Source: Ruminococcus sp. UBA7158 (GTDB lineage Bacteria; Bacillota; Clostridia; Oscillospirales; Ruminococcaceae). From it: 38,007 nucleotides of DNA. The translations under genes were made by a program, and so were the position numbers. How positions within the stretch are numbered: the stretch's first letter is position 1; the number at the start of each line of letters is the position of its first letter. The notes beneath the pieces are model-generated. The model searched no databases. It saw nothing but the letters and a program-made list of their open reading frames with translations, and had not been told where the DNA came from. Location: positions 1 to 38,007 of the forward strand of contig DKWG01000011.1 of assembly GCA_002491605.1 (NCBI GenBank). The letters run 5' to 3'. Positions 21,579 to 29,548 of this stretch are shown piece after piece.

Positions 21579-24032
21579 ATGCCTGCTTTTCATGTAGTTA
21601 AGGTAGTTCTTTCAGAAACCTCTTACGGTTACGATGCTGAGTATACCTATAGATATCCTGACATACTTTTAGGAGTTATCCGCCCCGGGATGAGGGTTTT
21701 AGTGCCCTTCGGCAGGGGAAATACAAAAAGGATAGGACTTGTCACAAGAGTCTATGAAAAGGATATTGCACAGGACGATGTTATTAAGCCAATTATCCGA
21801 CTCGTCGATGATGTTCCGCTTTTAAATTCCGAGCTTTTGGATATGGTTTTTTGGCTCAAGGAGCATACCTTTTGCACTTACTTTGAGGGCTTTAAAACCA
21901 TTGTGCCGTCAGGCTACGCAGTTATTCACAAAAGCATTTACACCTTGGCAAATTCAAAGCCTGACGCTGAGCTGACCCAAGAAGAGGAATCGCTGTATCA
22001 AGTACTCTTAAAAGCCGGGTCGCAAAGGGAAACAGACAGAATCCTTGCTGAGATTAAGAGCGACAATAAGGAAGGTCTGATTTCATCGCTCGTGGAAAAA
22101 GGCGTTTTAGAGGTTATAGACGACATTAAGCGCAAGGTGGGCGATGAAACCGTCAGGATGATTCGCTTGTCACCTGACTATAAGGAAGACTTGTGCTCGC
22201 TGACTCCAAAGCAAAAGCTTGTGGCGAAGTTCTTGACCGAAAACTGCTCGGCTTCAGTTAAGGAAACCTGTTATTTACTCAGCGTTACGCAGACGATTAT
22301 AACGAATATGCACAAAAAGGGCATCATAGAGGAATTCAGATATGAAGCCCTGAGAACGCCTGTGCAGTCCCAAAGCGTCGACATCAATAAGGCTGCGTCG
22401 GATATTACGCTTTCGCCAGAGCAGCAGTCGGCGTATGAGGGCATATTTGAATTAATCCAAAGACAAAAGCCGGCAGGTGCGCTTTTACACGGTGTTACCG
22501 GCAGTGGAAAGACGGCGGTGTTCATAAGGCTTATAAAGGACGTAGTGTCCATGGGCAAAAGCTGCATTCTTTTGGTGCCCGAGATTTCGCTGACGCCGCA
22601 GATGGTTTCAAGGTTCAGCTCAATTTTCGGAGATATTGTTGCCGTGGTTCACTCAAGCCTGTCGCTCGGTCAACGTCTGGACGAGTTCAAGCGGATAAAA
22701 AGAGGAGACGCTAAAATTGTCATCGGAACAAGAAGCGCCGTTTTCGCACCTTTGTCCGATATAGGTCTGATTATAATCGACGAAGAGGGAGAGAGCACCT
22801 ATAAGTCCGATTCTTCCCCGAGATATAATGCTAAGGATGTTGCAATAAAGCGCTGCGGCACTCATAACGCTGTAATGCTTTTAGCGTCTGCGACACCTTC
22901 GCTCGAAAGCTATTACTATGCGAAGATAAACAGATTCAGTCTTTTTGAGCTGAATCACAGATACGGAAATACAAAGCTTCCGCAGGTTGTCGTTGCTGAT
23001 ATGCTCACCGAGGCTGAAAACGGCAACAGTACGGCTTTTTGCTCCGATATGGTGTCACGAATCCGTTCAGAGACTGATAAGGGCAATCAGGCAATACTTC
23101 TTTTGAACAGGAGAGGATATCAAACAAACGTCACCTGTCCGAAGTGCCGCGGTGCCGTAAAGTGTCCTAAGTGTTTGATACCCTTGACATATCACAAGTC
23201 CAACGGAAAGCTTATGTGTCACTACTGCGGATATTATGCAACATTTGATTCCAAATGTCCCGTCTGCGGGTGCGACAGAGTCCGCCTTACGGGGCTGGGT
23301 ACACAGCTCATTGAAGAACAGCTCGGCGAGCTGTTTCCCGGCGCAAGGATTTTGCGCATGGATGCCGATACAACCTATTCAAGGTATTCATATGAAGAAA
23401 AATTTTCAGATTTTGAAGCCGGAAAGTATGATATCATGATAGGCACTCAGATGATTGCAAAGGGACTTGACTTTCCTAAGGTGACGACAGTCGGAGTTAT
23501 TTCGCTTGACAATTCGCTTTTCGCCGGAGATTTCAGGAGCTATGAGCGAACCTTTTCACTTCTCACTCAGGTCTTGGGAAGAGGAGGGCGCGGCGAAAAC
23601 GAAGCGGTCGCATATATTCAGACCTTCGTGCCGGAGCATCACATAATTGAGCTTGCTTCAAAGCAGGATTATAAGGGCTTTTACGAGCAGGAGATTTCTT
23701 TAAGACGAGAGCTGATTTATCCGCCGTTTTGCGATATCTGTACAGTGAATTTCACGTCCACCATAGAGCACGACGCATTGAGGGCAGCTTACCGTTTTGT
23801 TGATATAATGAAGCAGCACTCAGATAAGCTTGATGATAAGCTCCCGATGAGAGTGCTGGGACCGGCAAAAGAAGGCTACGGAAGAATAAACGGCAAACAC
23901 AAGTATTCATTGACAATTAAATGTAAGGTCTCAAATCGGTTCAGGCAGTTTATGTCCGAGCTTTTGATGCAGACCTATAAAGATAAAAGCTTTTCAAACG
24001 TCAGGGTATATGCCGATATAAACGGTATGTAA
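21579..24032 (+). CDS. priA: Primosomal helicase PriA
   Basis: 817 aa; restarts stalled replication forks by loading the primosome. The N-terminal 3'-BD and winged-helix parts are followed by the helicase: Walker A GVTGSGKT (from 305), motif II at 401-404, SATPSLESYY motif III, zinc domain with eight cysteines in CPKC/CPKC/CHYC/CPVC (about 520-565), GTQMIAKGLDF, and LGRGGRG motif VI. Motif II reads DEEG instead of the usual DEEH (bases GAC GAA GAG GGA at 22779-22790). Ribosome site weak; ATG 21579 follows rpoZ closely. All other motifs are intact, so function is expected. Confidence 0.96.
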   Translation: MPAFHVVKVVLSETSYGYDAEYTYRYPDILLGVIRPGMRVLVPFGRGNTKRIGLVTRVYEKDIAQDDVIKPIIRLVDDVPLLNSELLDMVFWLKEHTFCTYFEGFKTIVPSGYAVIHKSIYTLANSKPDAELTQEEESLYQVLLKAGSQRETDRILAEIKSDNKEGLISSLVEKGVLEVIDDIKRKVGDETVRMIRLSPDYKEDLCSLTPKQKLVAKFLTENCSASVKETCYLLSVTQTIITNMHKKGIIEEFRYEALRTPVQSQSVDINKAASDITLSPEQQSAYEGIFELIQRQKPAGALLHGVTGSGKTAVFIRLIKDVVSMGKSCILLVPEISLTPQMVSRFSSIFGDIVAVVHSSLSLGQRLDEFKRIKRGDAKIVIGTRSAVFAPLSDIGLIIIDEEGESTYKSDSSPRYNAKDVAIKRCGTHNAVMLLASATPSLESYYYAKINRFSLFELNHRYGNTKLPQVVVADMLTEAENGNSTAFCSDMVSRIRSETDKGNQAILLLNRRGYQTNVTCPKCRGAVKCPKCLIPLTYHKSNGKLMCHYCGYYATFDSKCPVCGCDRVRLTGLGTQLIEEQLGELFPGARILRMDADTTYSRYSYEEKFSDFEAGKYDIMIGTQMIAKGLDFPKVTTVGVISLDNSLFAGDFRSYERTFSLLTQVLGRGGRGENEAVAYIQTFVPEHHIIELASKQDYKGFYEQEISLRRELIYPPFCDICTVNFTSTIEHDALRAAYRFVDIMKQHSDKLDDKLPMRVLGPAKEGYGRINGKHKYSLTIKCKVSNRFRQFMSELLMQTYKDKSFSNVRVYADINGM

Positions 24033-24070
24033 CACGCTTTGACAATGAAATAAAAGAAAGGATGTTAATA

Positions 24071-24538
24071 ATGGCACTAAGAATGATTGTTACAGACGGT
24101 GATCCGGTGCTTTTAAAGAAGTGCAAGCCCGTTGAGAAATTTGACTCAAGGCTTGCTGAGCTTTTAGACGACATGAAGGAGACACTTTACGATGCTGAGG
24201 GGGCAGGTCTTGCCGCTCCGCAGGTCGGAATTATCAGGCGCTGTGTCGTTATTGATGTCGGCGAGGGCTACTATGAGCTGATAAACCCTGAGATTCTTTC
24301 AGTGTCTGAGGAAACACAGTACGGTCCTGAGGGCTGCCTGTCGTATCCTGATTTATACGGCTATGTAACACGTCCGAAGAGCCTTAAATTCAAGGCTCAG
24401 GACAGATACGGCGAGTGGTATGAAATGGAAGTGAGCGATTTGTTTGCACGCTGCGTCTGCCACGAGCTGAACCACCTCGACGGCATAACACTTCCTGACA
24501 ATATTGAAGCGCCGTACGAAGAGGAAACGGAAGAATAA
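24071..24538 (+). CDS. def: Peptide deformylase
   Basis: Removes the formyl group from the N-terminal methionine of new proteins; a metal (Fe/Zn) enzyme. 155 aa from ATG 24071, chosen because GAAAGGA is 8 bases upstream and abuts the other candidate ATG (24062). Motifs: GAGLAAPQVG (G-x-G-x-A-A-x-Q), EGCLS with metal Cys89, HELNH (131-135) with two metal histidines and the catalytic Glu132. Type 1 enzyme. Paired with fmt just downstream, as usual. Confidence 0.96.
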   Translation: MALRMIVTDGDPVLLKKCKPVEKFDSRLAELLDDMKETLYDAEGAGLAAPQVGIIRRCVVIDVGEGYYELINPEILSVSEETQYGPEGCLSYPDLYGYVTRPKSLKFKAQDRYGEWYEMEVSDLFARCVCHELNHLDGITLPDNIEAPYEEETEE

Positions 24539-24573
24539 TCGACCTTTTTATTCATGTAAGGAGAACTGCGTAA

Positions 24574-25506
24574 ATGAAGATAGTTTTTATGGGAACGCCC
24601 GATTTTGCCGTTCCGTCGCTTAATAAGCTCATAGAAGCGGGACACGAAATATGTGCTGTCTTTACTCAAACCGATAAGCCGAAGGGCAGAGGTAAAAAAA
24701 TGGCGTTTTCGCCTGTAAAGGAAGCTGCACTTACGCATGACATTCCGATATATCAGCCGTATTCACTTAAAAAACAGCTCGACGAGTTTTTACCCGTTAT
24801 CAAGAGTCTGTCACCGGACGTAATAGCGGTAGTTGCATACGGAAAAATTCTTCCGCCCGATATACTCAGTATTCCTAAATACGGCTGTATAAATGTTCAC
24901 GGCTCGCTGCTGCCGAAGTACAGAGGCGCAGCTCCTATACAGTGGACAGTTTTGAACGGTGACAAGCTCGGCGGAGTCACAACAATGCTCATGGCTGAGG
25001 GCTTAGATACAGGCGATATGCTTTTGTCAAAAAGCGTAGAGGTAGGTCGAACAGAAACAGCTTCTGAGCTGTATTCAAGACTTTCGTTTATCGGAGCAGA
25101 CCTGCTTGCCGAAACGATCGACCGTTTAAACAGCGGAAGCTTAGAGCCTGTTTCGCAAAACGATGATGAAGCAAGCTATGCTCCAATGCTCTCAAAGGAA
25201 ATGAGTCGCATAGACTTCAGCAAGAGTGCCGAAGAGGTGAAAAATCAGATTCAGGGTCTTTCAGACTGGCCGTGCGCTGTTTTCTATCTTGACGATGCGA
25301 GAATGAAGGTATATCGCTGTGAGGTTGTCGATGCTTCGTCGGATAAATATACTCCCGGTGAGATTGTAAATGAAAAAGACTTTACTGTTGCCTGCGGCGT
25401 AGGAACGCTCAGATTTTTGGAGGTACAGGCTGAGGGCTCAAAAAGAATGAGCACTTTGGATTATTTGAGAGGAAAACCAATTAAAAAAGGAACAGTTTTG
25501 TTGTGA
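24574..25506 (+). CDS. fmt: Methionyl-tRNA formyltransferase
   Basis: 310 aa; formylates Met-tRNA(fMet) using 10-formyl-THF. MKIVFMGTPDFAVPSL start; the SLLPKYRGAAPIQW hallmark with the catalytic Asn/His/Asp set (NVHGSLLP and GLDTGDML). The C-terminal OB-like domain ends YLRGKPIKKGTVL. AAGGAG lies about 10 bases before ATG 24574. Works with def; they are 35 bases apart in the same operon. Confidence 0.96.
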   Translation: MKIVFMGTPDFAVPSLNKLIEAGHEICAVFTQTDKPKGRGKKMAFSPVKEAALTHDIPIYQPYSLKKQLDEFLPVIKSLSPDVIAVVAYGKILPPDILSIPKYGCINVHGSLLPKYRGAAPIQWTVLNGDKLGGVTTMLMAEGLDTGDMLLSKSVEVGRTETASELYSRLSFIGADLLAETIDRLNSGSLEPVSQNDDEASYAPMLSKEMSRIDFSKSAEEVKNQIQGLSDWPCAVFYLDDARMKVYRCEVVDASSDKYTPGEIVNEKDFTVACGVGTLRFLEVQAEGSKRMSTLDYLRGKPIKKGTVLL

Positions 25507-25594
25507 TATTTGCTTCGTCGGGACTAAAACTATTATTGACTGAATCAAATGATTTATTAATATAGTTTGCTTCATGACTTAAGGAGATTGTTTT

Positions 25595-26281
25595 ATGTTT
25601 TGGTATGACTACACATATATAATTTTAATACCTGCGCTTTTATTCGGGTTTTATGCGCAGTATAAGGTAAGCTCGTCCTTTTCTAAGTATTCAAAGGTTG
25701 CAAGCTCAAAGGGATGGACTGCTGCTGAAATCGCAAGAAAGATTTTAGACGATAACAGGCTTTATGACGTTGCAATTGCCCATGTTTCGGGAAACCTGAC
25801 GGATCATTTCAACCCCAAAGACAATACCGTCTACCTTTCCGATTCTGTTTATTCATCGACGTCGGTTGCAGCAATAGGAGTTGCGGCACATGAGTGCGGC
25901 CATGCCGTTCAGTATGCTGAGCAGTATGCGCCGATGCGCCTGAGAGCTGCGCTCGTTCCTATTACAAATTTCGGTTCGACGGCAGGCTTCATAATCTTAG
26001 CAATCGGACTTTTGTTCGCCAGCTACAATATAGCGATGCTCGGTATTTTGCTTTACTCGCTTATGGCTGTATTTCAGGCTGTAACCTTGCCGGTTGAGTT
26101 TAATGCAAGCTCAAGGGCACTTGAAACACTTAGGGCAGGCTTTGTTTTAGACGATGAAGAGCTTTCAATGACTAAAAAGGTTCTCGTTGCCGCTGCTTTG
26201 ACTTATGTTGCGGCATTAGTGTCAACTATATCGTCAATTTTAAGACTGCTGGTTATTGTTAACGGAAGGAAAAAGGACTAA
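25595..26281 (+). CDS. yugP: YugP-like membrane zinc metallopeptidase
   Basis: 228 aa (Zn_peptidase_2 family). N-terminal helix (~8-22), zinc motif HECGHAVQYA (99-103 HExxH), two or three membrane helices (~125-170 and ~195-220), and PVEFNASSRAL with the third ligand Glu. Predicted membrane-embedded protease; substrate unknown. AAGGAG precedes ATG 25595. The gap upstream (25507-25594) contains TTGACT and TATAGT 19 bp apart, a weak internal promoter at best. Inserted between fmt and rsmB, an arrangement common in Clostridia. Confidence 0.92.
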   Translation: MFWYDYTYIILIPALLFGFYAQYKVSSSFSKYSKVASSKGWTAAEIARKILDDNRLYDVAIAHVSGNLTDHFNPKDNTVYLSDSVYSSTSVAAIGVAAHECGHAVQYAEQYAPMRLRAALVPITNFGSTAGFIILAIGLLFASYNIAMLGILLYSLMAVFQAVTLPVEFNASSRALETLRAGFVLDDEELSMTKKVLVAAALTYVAALVSTISSILRLLVIVNGRKKD

Positions 26282-27583
26282 ATGCAAACGCCGAGAGAGA
26301 TATGTCTGAAGCTGCTTGTTTCGACAGAAAAAAATGCAAGCTATTCAAATATAGCACTTGACAACACACTTTCTAAATACACGCAGCTTAAGGATGTAGA
26401 CAGGCGTTTCATAAGTGCTCTATACTACGGTGTAATAGAAAGAAAAATAACACTTGACGCTGTGATTAACAAATACTCGCAGCGCCCGTCGGAAAAGCTT
26501 TCCGATGCTGTCCGCCAGATACTGCGCATGGGTATATATCAGCTTTTGTATATGGATACTGTTCCTGATAATGCGGCAGTAAACGAAAGCGTTATTTTAG
26601 CTAAGGAAAATAAGAGAGAGGCTGTTGCAGGGTTTGTAAACGCTCTGCTGCGAAGCTTTATACGAGACGGTAAAAGGCTGCCTTTTACAGGCGTAAATCT
26701 AAATGACTTGTCGATTGAGTATTCCTGCCCGCAGTGGCTTATTAAGATGTGGCAGGATGATTACGGCAACGAGGTGCTAAGCTCCATGCTTCGCTCATCT
26801 GTCGGAAAGCCTCCGGTTACCGTCAGGCTCAATACCTGTAAGTTTTCCCTTGACGATATTTTACATTCGCTGGATTCAGACGGCGTTGAGTATAAGCTTT
26901 ACGATTTTCCCTCAAACTGCGCAGAGCTGATGCGCTGCGGAAGCGTTGAGAGACTCGACGCATATAAAAAGGGTATGCTTCATGTTCAGGATGCGTCCTG
27001 CCAAATATGTGCCGTTGAGCTTGGCGCAAAATCCGGCGACAGAGTTTTGGACGTCTGCTCAGCACCGGGCGGCAAGGCGTTTACAATCGCCGAAATTATG
27101 GACGACAAGGGCGAAATTTTAGCCTTTGACCTGCACAAAAACCGTGTTCGCCTTATTCAGCAGGGTGCAAAGAGACTGGGACTTGAAATTATCAGGGCAA
27201 GTGAAAATAACGCAAAGGTTTTCAGCTCTGATATCGGCGAGGCAGATGCTGTTTTGTGCGATGTGCCTTGCTCCGGACTCGGTGTTATCCGTCGAAAGCC
27301 TGAGATTAAATACGGAGACTGTGAGTCAATTAAGAACTTGCCGAGCGTTCAGTATGATATACTTTGCTGCTCGTCACGGTATGTAAAAAAAGGCGGCGTT
27401 CTTGTTTATTCAACCTGTACAATTAACCGTTCGGAAAACGACGATATTGCAAAGAGGTTTTTAGCTGAGCATGATGATTTTGAGCCTGTAAAGCTAAATA
27501 ACTTTTCAGATTACAAGACTACGATAACGCCGGATGATTTCGGCTCGGACGGCTTTTTCATAGCAAAGTTCAGACGTAAATAG
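26282..27583 (+). CDS. rsmB: 16S rRNA m5C967 methyltransferase RsmB
   Basis: 433 aa; SAM-dependent methylation of a 16S rRNA cytosine. A NusB-like RNA-binding domain covers about 1-135 (DRRFISALYYGVIERK, LRMGIYQLLYMD). The Rossmann methyltransferase follows, with SAM motif DVCSAPGGKA, CDVPCSGLGVIRRKPEIK (Cys330) and YSTCTINRSEND (Cys379), the two cysteines used in catalysis and release. ATG follows the yugP stop without a gap. Confidence 0.95.
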   Translation: MQTPREICLKLLVSTEKNASYSNIALDNTLSKYTQLKDVDRRFISALYYGVIERKITLDAVINKYSQRPSEKLSDAVRQILRMGIYQLLYMDTVPDNAAVNESVILAKENKREAVAGFVNALLRSFIRDGKRLPFTGVNLNDLSIEYSCPQWLIKMWQDDYGNEVLSSMLRSSVGKPPVTVRLNTCKFSLDDILHSLDSDGVEYKLYDFPSNCAELMRCGSVERLDAYKKGMLHVQDASCQICAVELGAKSGDRVLDVCSAPGGKAFTIAEIMDDKGEILAFDLHKNRVRLIQQGAKRLGLEIIRASENNAKVFSSDIGEADAVLCDVPCSGLGVIRRKPEIKYGDCESIKNLPSVQYDILCCSSRYVKKGGVLVYSTCTINRSENDDIAKRFLAEHDDFEPVKLNNFSDYKTTITPDDFGSDGFFIAKFRRK

Positions 27584-27607
27584 AGTTTATATAACGAGGT
27601 GACATTT

Positions 27608-28654
27608 TTGCTCGACGTATCGACAGCGGAAAAAAAGGACATACTCTCATTAGAGCTTCCGCAGCTAAAGCAGGTGCTTGAAGCGAACGGTGAAAAGGGA
27701 TTCAGGGCAAAGCAGATATTTGAATGGCTTCATAAAAGACGTGTAATGTCCTTTGACGATATGACTAATATTTCCTTGGAGCTGAGAAAGAAGCTTTCGG
27801 AGCGGTTTTATATTGAGAATATCCACGCAGTCAGGCGTTTAAAATCGGATATTGACGATACGGAAAAGTTTTTGTTCGAGTTAAGCGACGGCAACCACGT
27901 CGAGACTGTTTTGATGAGCTATGAGCACGGCGATTCGCTGTGCGTTTCAACTCAGGTCGGATGCAAAATGGGATGTAAATTTTGTGCGTCGACAATTGCA
28001 GGGTTTAAAAGAAGCCTAAAAGCGTCCGAAATCCTTTTGCAGCTTTATGAAGCCGAGAGGGTATCAGGAAGAAAGGTATCGAGCATTGTCTTGATGGGCA
28101 TAGGCGAACCGCTGGATAACTACGATAATGTTTTGAGCTTTTTGAATATATTATCGAGCGAGAGCGGAACGAATATGAGCCTGCGCCATGTCTCGCTGTC
28201 TACCTGCGGAATTGTCGATAGGATAAAGGATTTATCAAAGCTTGGTCTTGGCTTGACACTTTCTATTTCGCTCCATGCAACTAACGATAAAAAGCGCAGC
28301 GAGCTTATGCCGATAAATCAAAGATACAATATTTCCGAGCTTATGAGCGCTTGTCATGATTATTTTGACGCTACGGGGCGGCGTATATCCTTTGAATATG
28401 CGCTTATTGACGGGGAAAATGACTCAGAAGCGGATGCAAAGGCTCTTGCCGAGCTGACAGGCGGAATGCCGTCACATATAAATATTATTCCTGTCAATAA
28501 AATCAAGGAGCGCAGCTATACGTCTTCAAGGGCGGCTGCGGTTAGGTTTTCTAAGAGATTGAACGACTTAGGCGTAAATGCGACCGTCAGGCGCACATTG
28601 GGAGCGGATATAGACGCTGCCTGCGGTCAGCTAAGGCGTGAATATGAGATATAA
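27608..28654 (+). CDS. rlmN: Dual-specificity 23S rRNA/tRNA m2A methyltransferase RlmN
   Basis: 348 aa radical-SAM enzyme methylating A2503 of 23S rRNA and A37 of some tRNAs. Cluster motif CKMGCKFCAST (C-x3-C-x2-C), VLMGIGEPLDNYDNV, SLHATNDKKRSELMPIN, and the methyl-carrying Cys near the end (DIDAACGQLR). TTG 27608 is the start: GAGGTGA (27595-27601) is the ribosome site and covers the alternative GTG 27599. Confidence 0.95.
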   Translation: MLDVSTAEKKDILSLELPQLKQVLEANGEKGFRAKQIFEWLHKRRVMSFDDMTNISLELRKKLSERFYIENIHAVRRLKSDIDDTEKFLFELSDGNHVETVLMSYEHGDSLCVSTQVGCKMGCKFCASTIAGFKRSLKASEILLQLYEAERVSGRKVSSIVLMGIGEPLDNYDNVLSFLNILSSESGTNMSLRHVSLSTCGIVDRIKDLSKLGLGLTLSISLHATNDKKRSELMPINQRYNISELMSACHDYFDATGRRISFEYALIDGENDSEADAKALAELTGGMPSHINIIPVNKIKERSYTSSRAAAVRFSKRLNDLGVNATVRRTLGADIDAACGQLRREYEI

Positions 28655-28730
28655 GGATTTATACAGAACCGGATATACTGCGATGTAAGATTATTTTTAC
28701 ACATCTGGGATTCTCAAGGGGGTGTCTGAA

Positions 28731-29459
28731 TTGTTTTCAGTCGGAAAAACCGATATAGGTAAGTCAAGAGAAGAGAATCAGGACAAATACAGAATAAGCG
28801 TTCCTGACAGCGATACGGTTTTTGCAGTCGTCTGTGACGGAATGGGCGGAGCGCTGAGCGGCGGACTTGCCAGCGAAATAACCTCAAACTGTATATATGA
28901 GCGCATTCAGCTCAGCTACAGAAGGGATATGGAGCCGAAAAATGTAAAGTCGATGCTTATTTCCTCTGTCATGGCGGCGAATACTATTGTATACAACAAG
29001 AGTCTTGAGGACGAAAAATGCGCAGGTATGGGAACGACCTGCGTTGCGGCAATTTTACATAGCGACCTTTGCTGCATTGCAAGCGTCGGAGACTCAAGGG
29101 CATATTATCTCGACGGCGGCGGAATATATCAGATTACAAGGGATCACACAATGGTTCAGTATCTGCATTCTCAGGGGGTCATCAGTGAGGATGAGATGAA
29201 GGTCCATAAAATGAAAAATATAATTACAAGGGCAGTCGGCGTTGATGCTGAGGTAGAGCCTGATTATTTTGAAATAAACGTCGAAAAGGGCTCATATGTA
29301 TTGATCTGTACCGACGGCTTAACCAACTATTTGAGCGATGATACGATATATGCAATTGTATATAAGCGTCCGTTGGAACAGGCTGTTACCGAGCTTGTAG
29401 AAAAGGCAAATTCATGCGGCGGCAAGGACAACATAACAGCGGTTTTGATTGCAGTGTGA
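28731..29459 (+). CDS. prpC: PP2C-type Ser/Thr phosphatase (PrpC/Stp)
   Basis: 242 aa; reverses phosphorylation by the PASTA kinase encoded next. Metal-binding motifs: REENQD, VCDGMGGALSG, GMGTTCVAA, SVGDSRAYYL, ICTDGLTNYL, GGKDNITAVLIAV. TTG 28731 is the start because AAGGGGGTG (28716-28724) is its ribosome site and overlaps the alternative GTG at 28722. Cytoplasmic, no extra domain. Confidence 0.95.
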   Translation: MFSVGKTDIGKSREENQDKYRISVPDSDTVFAVVCDGMGGALSGGLASEITSNCIYERIQLSYRRDMEPKNVKSMLISSVMAANTIVYNKSLEDEKCAGMGTTCVAAILHSDLCCIASVGDSRAYYLDGGGIYQITRDHTMVQYLHSQGVISEDEMKVHKMKNIITRAVGVDAEVEPDYFEINVEKGSYVLICTDGLTNYLSDDTIYAIVYKRPLEQAVTELVEKANSCGGKDNITAVLIAV

Positions 29460-29548
29460 AGAATTTCTGATTATTATGCTTTGGGCAGAACGGAGTTTTC
29501 CGACATTGGCTTAAAGCAAACTCAAGGCAGAAAGGAATTGTTAGATTC

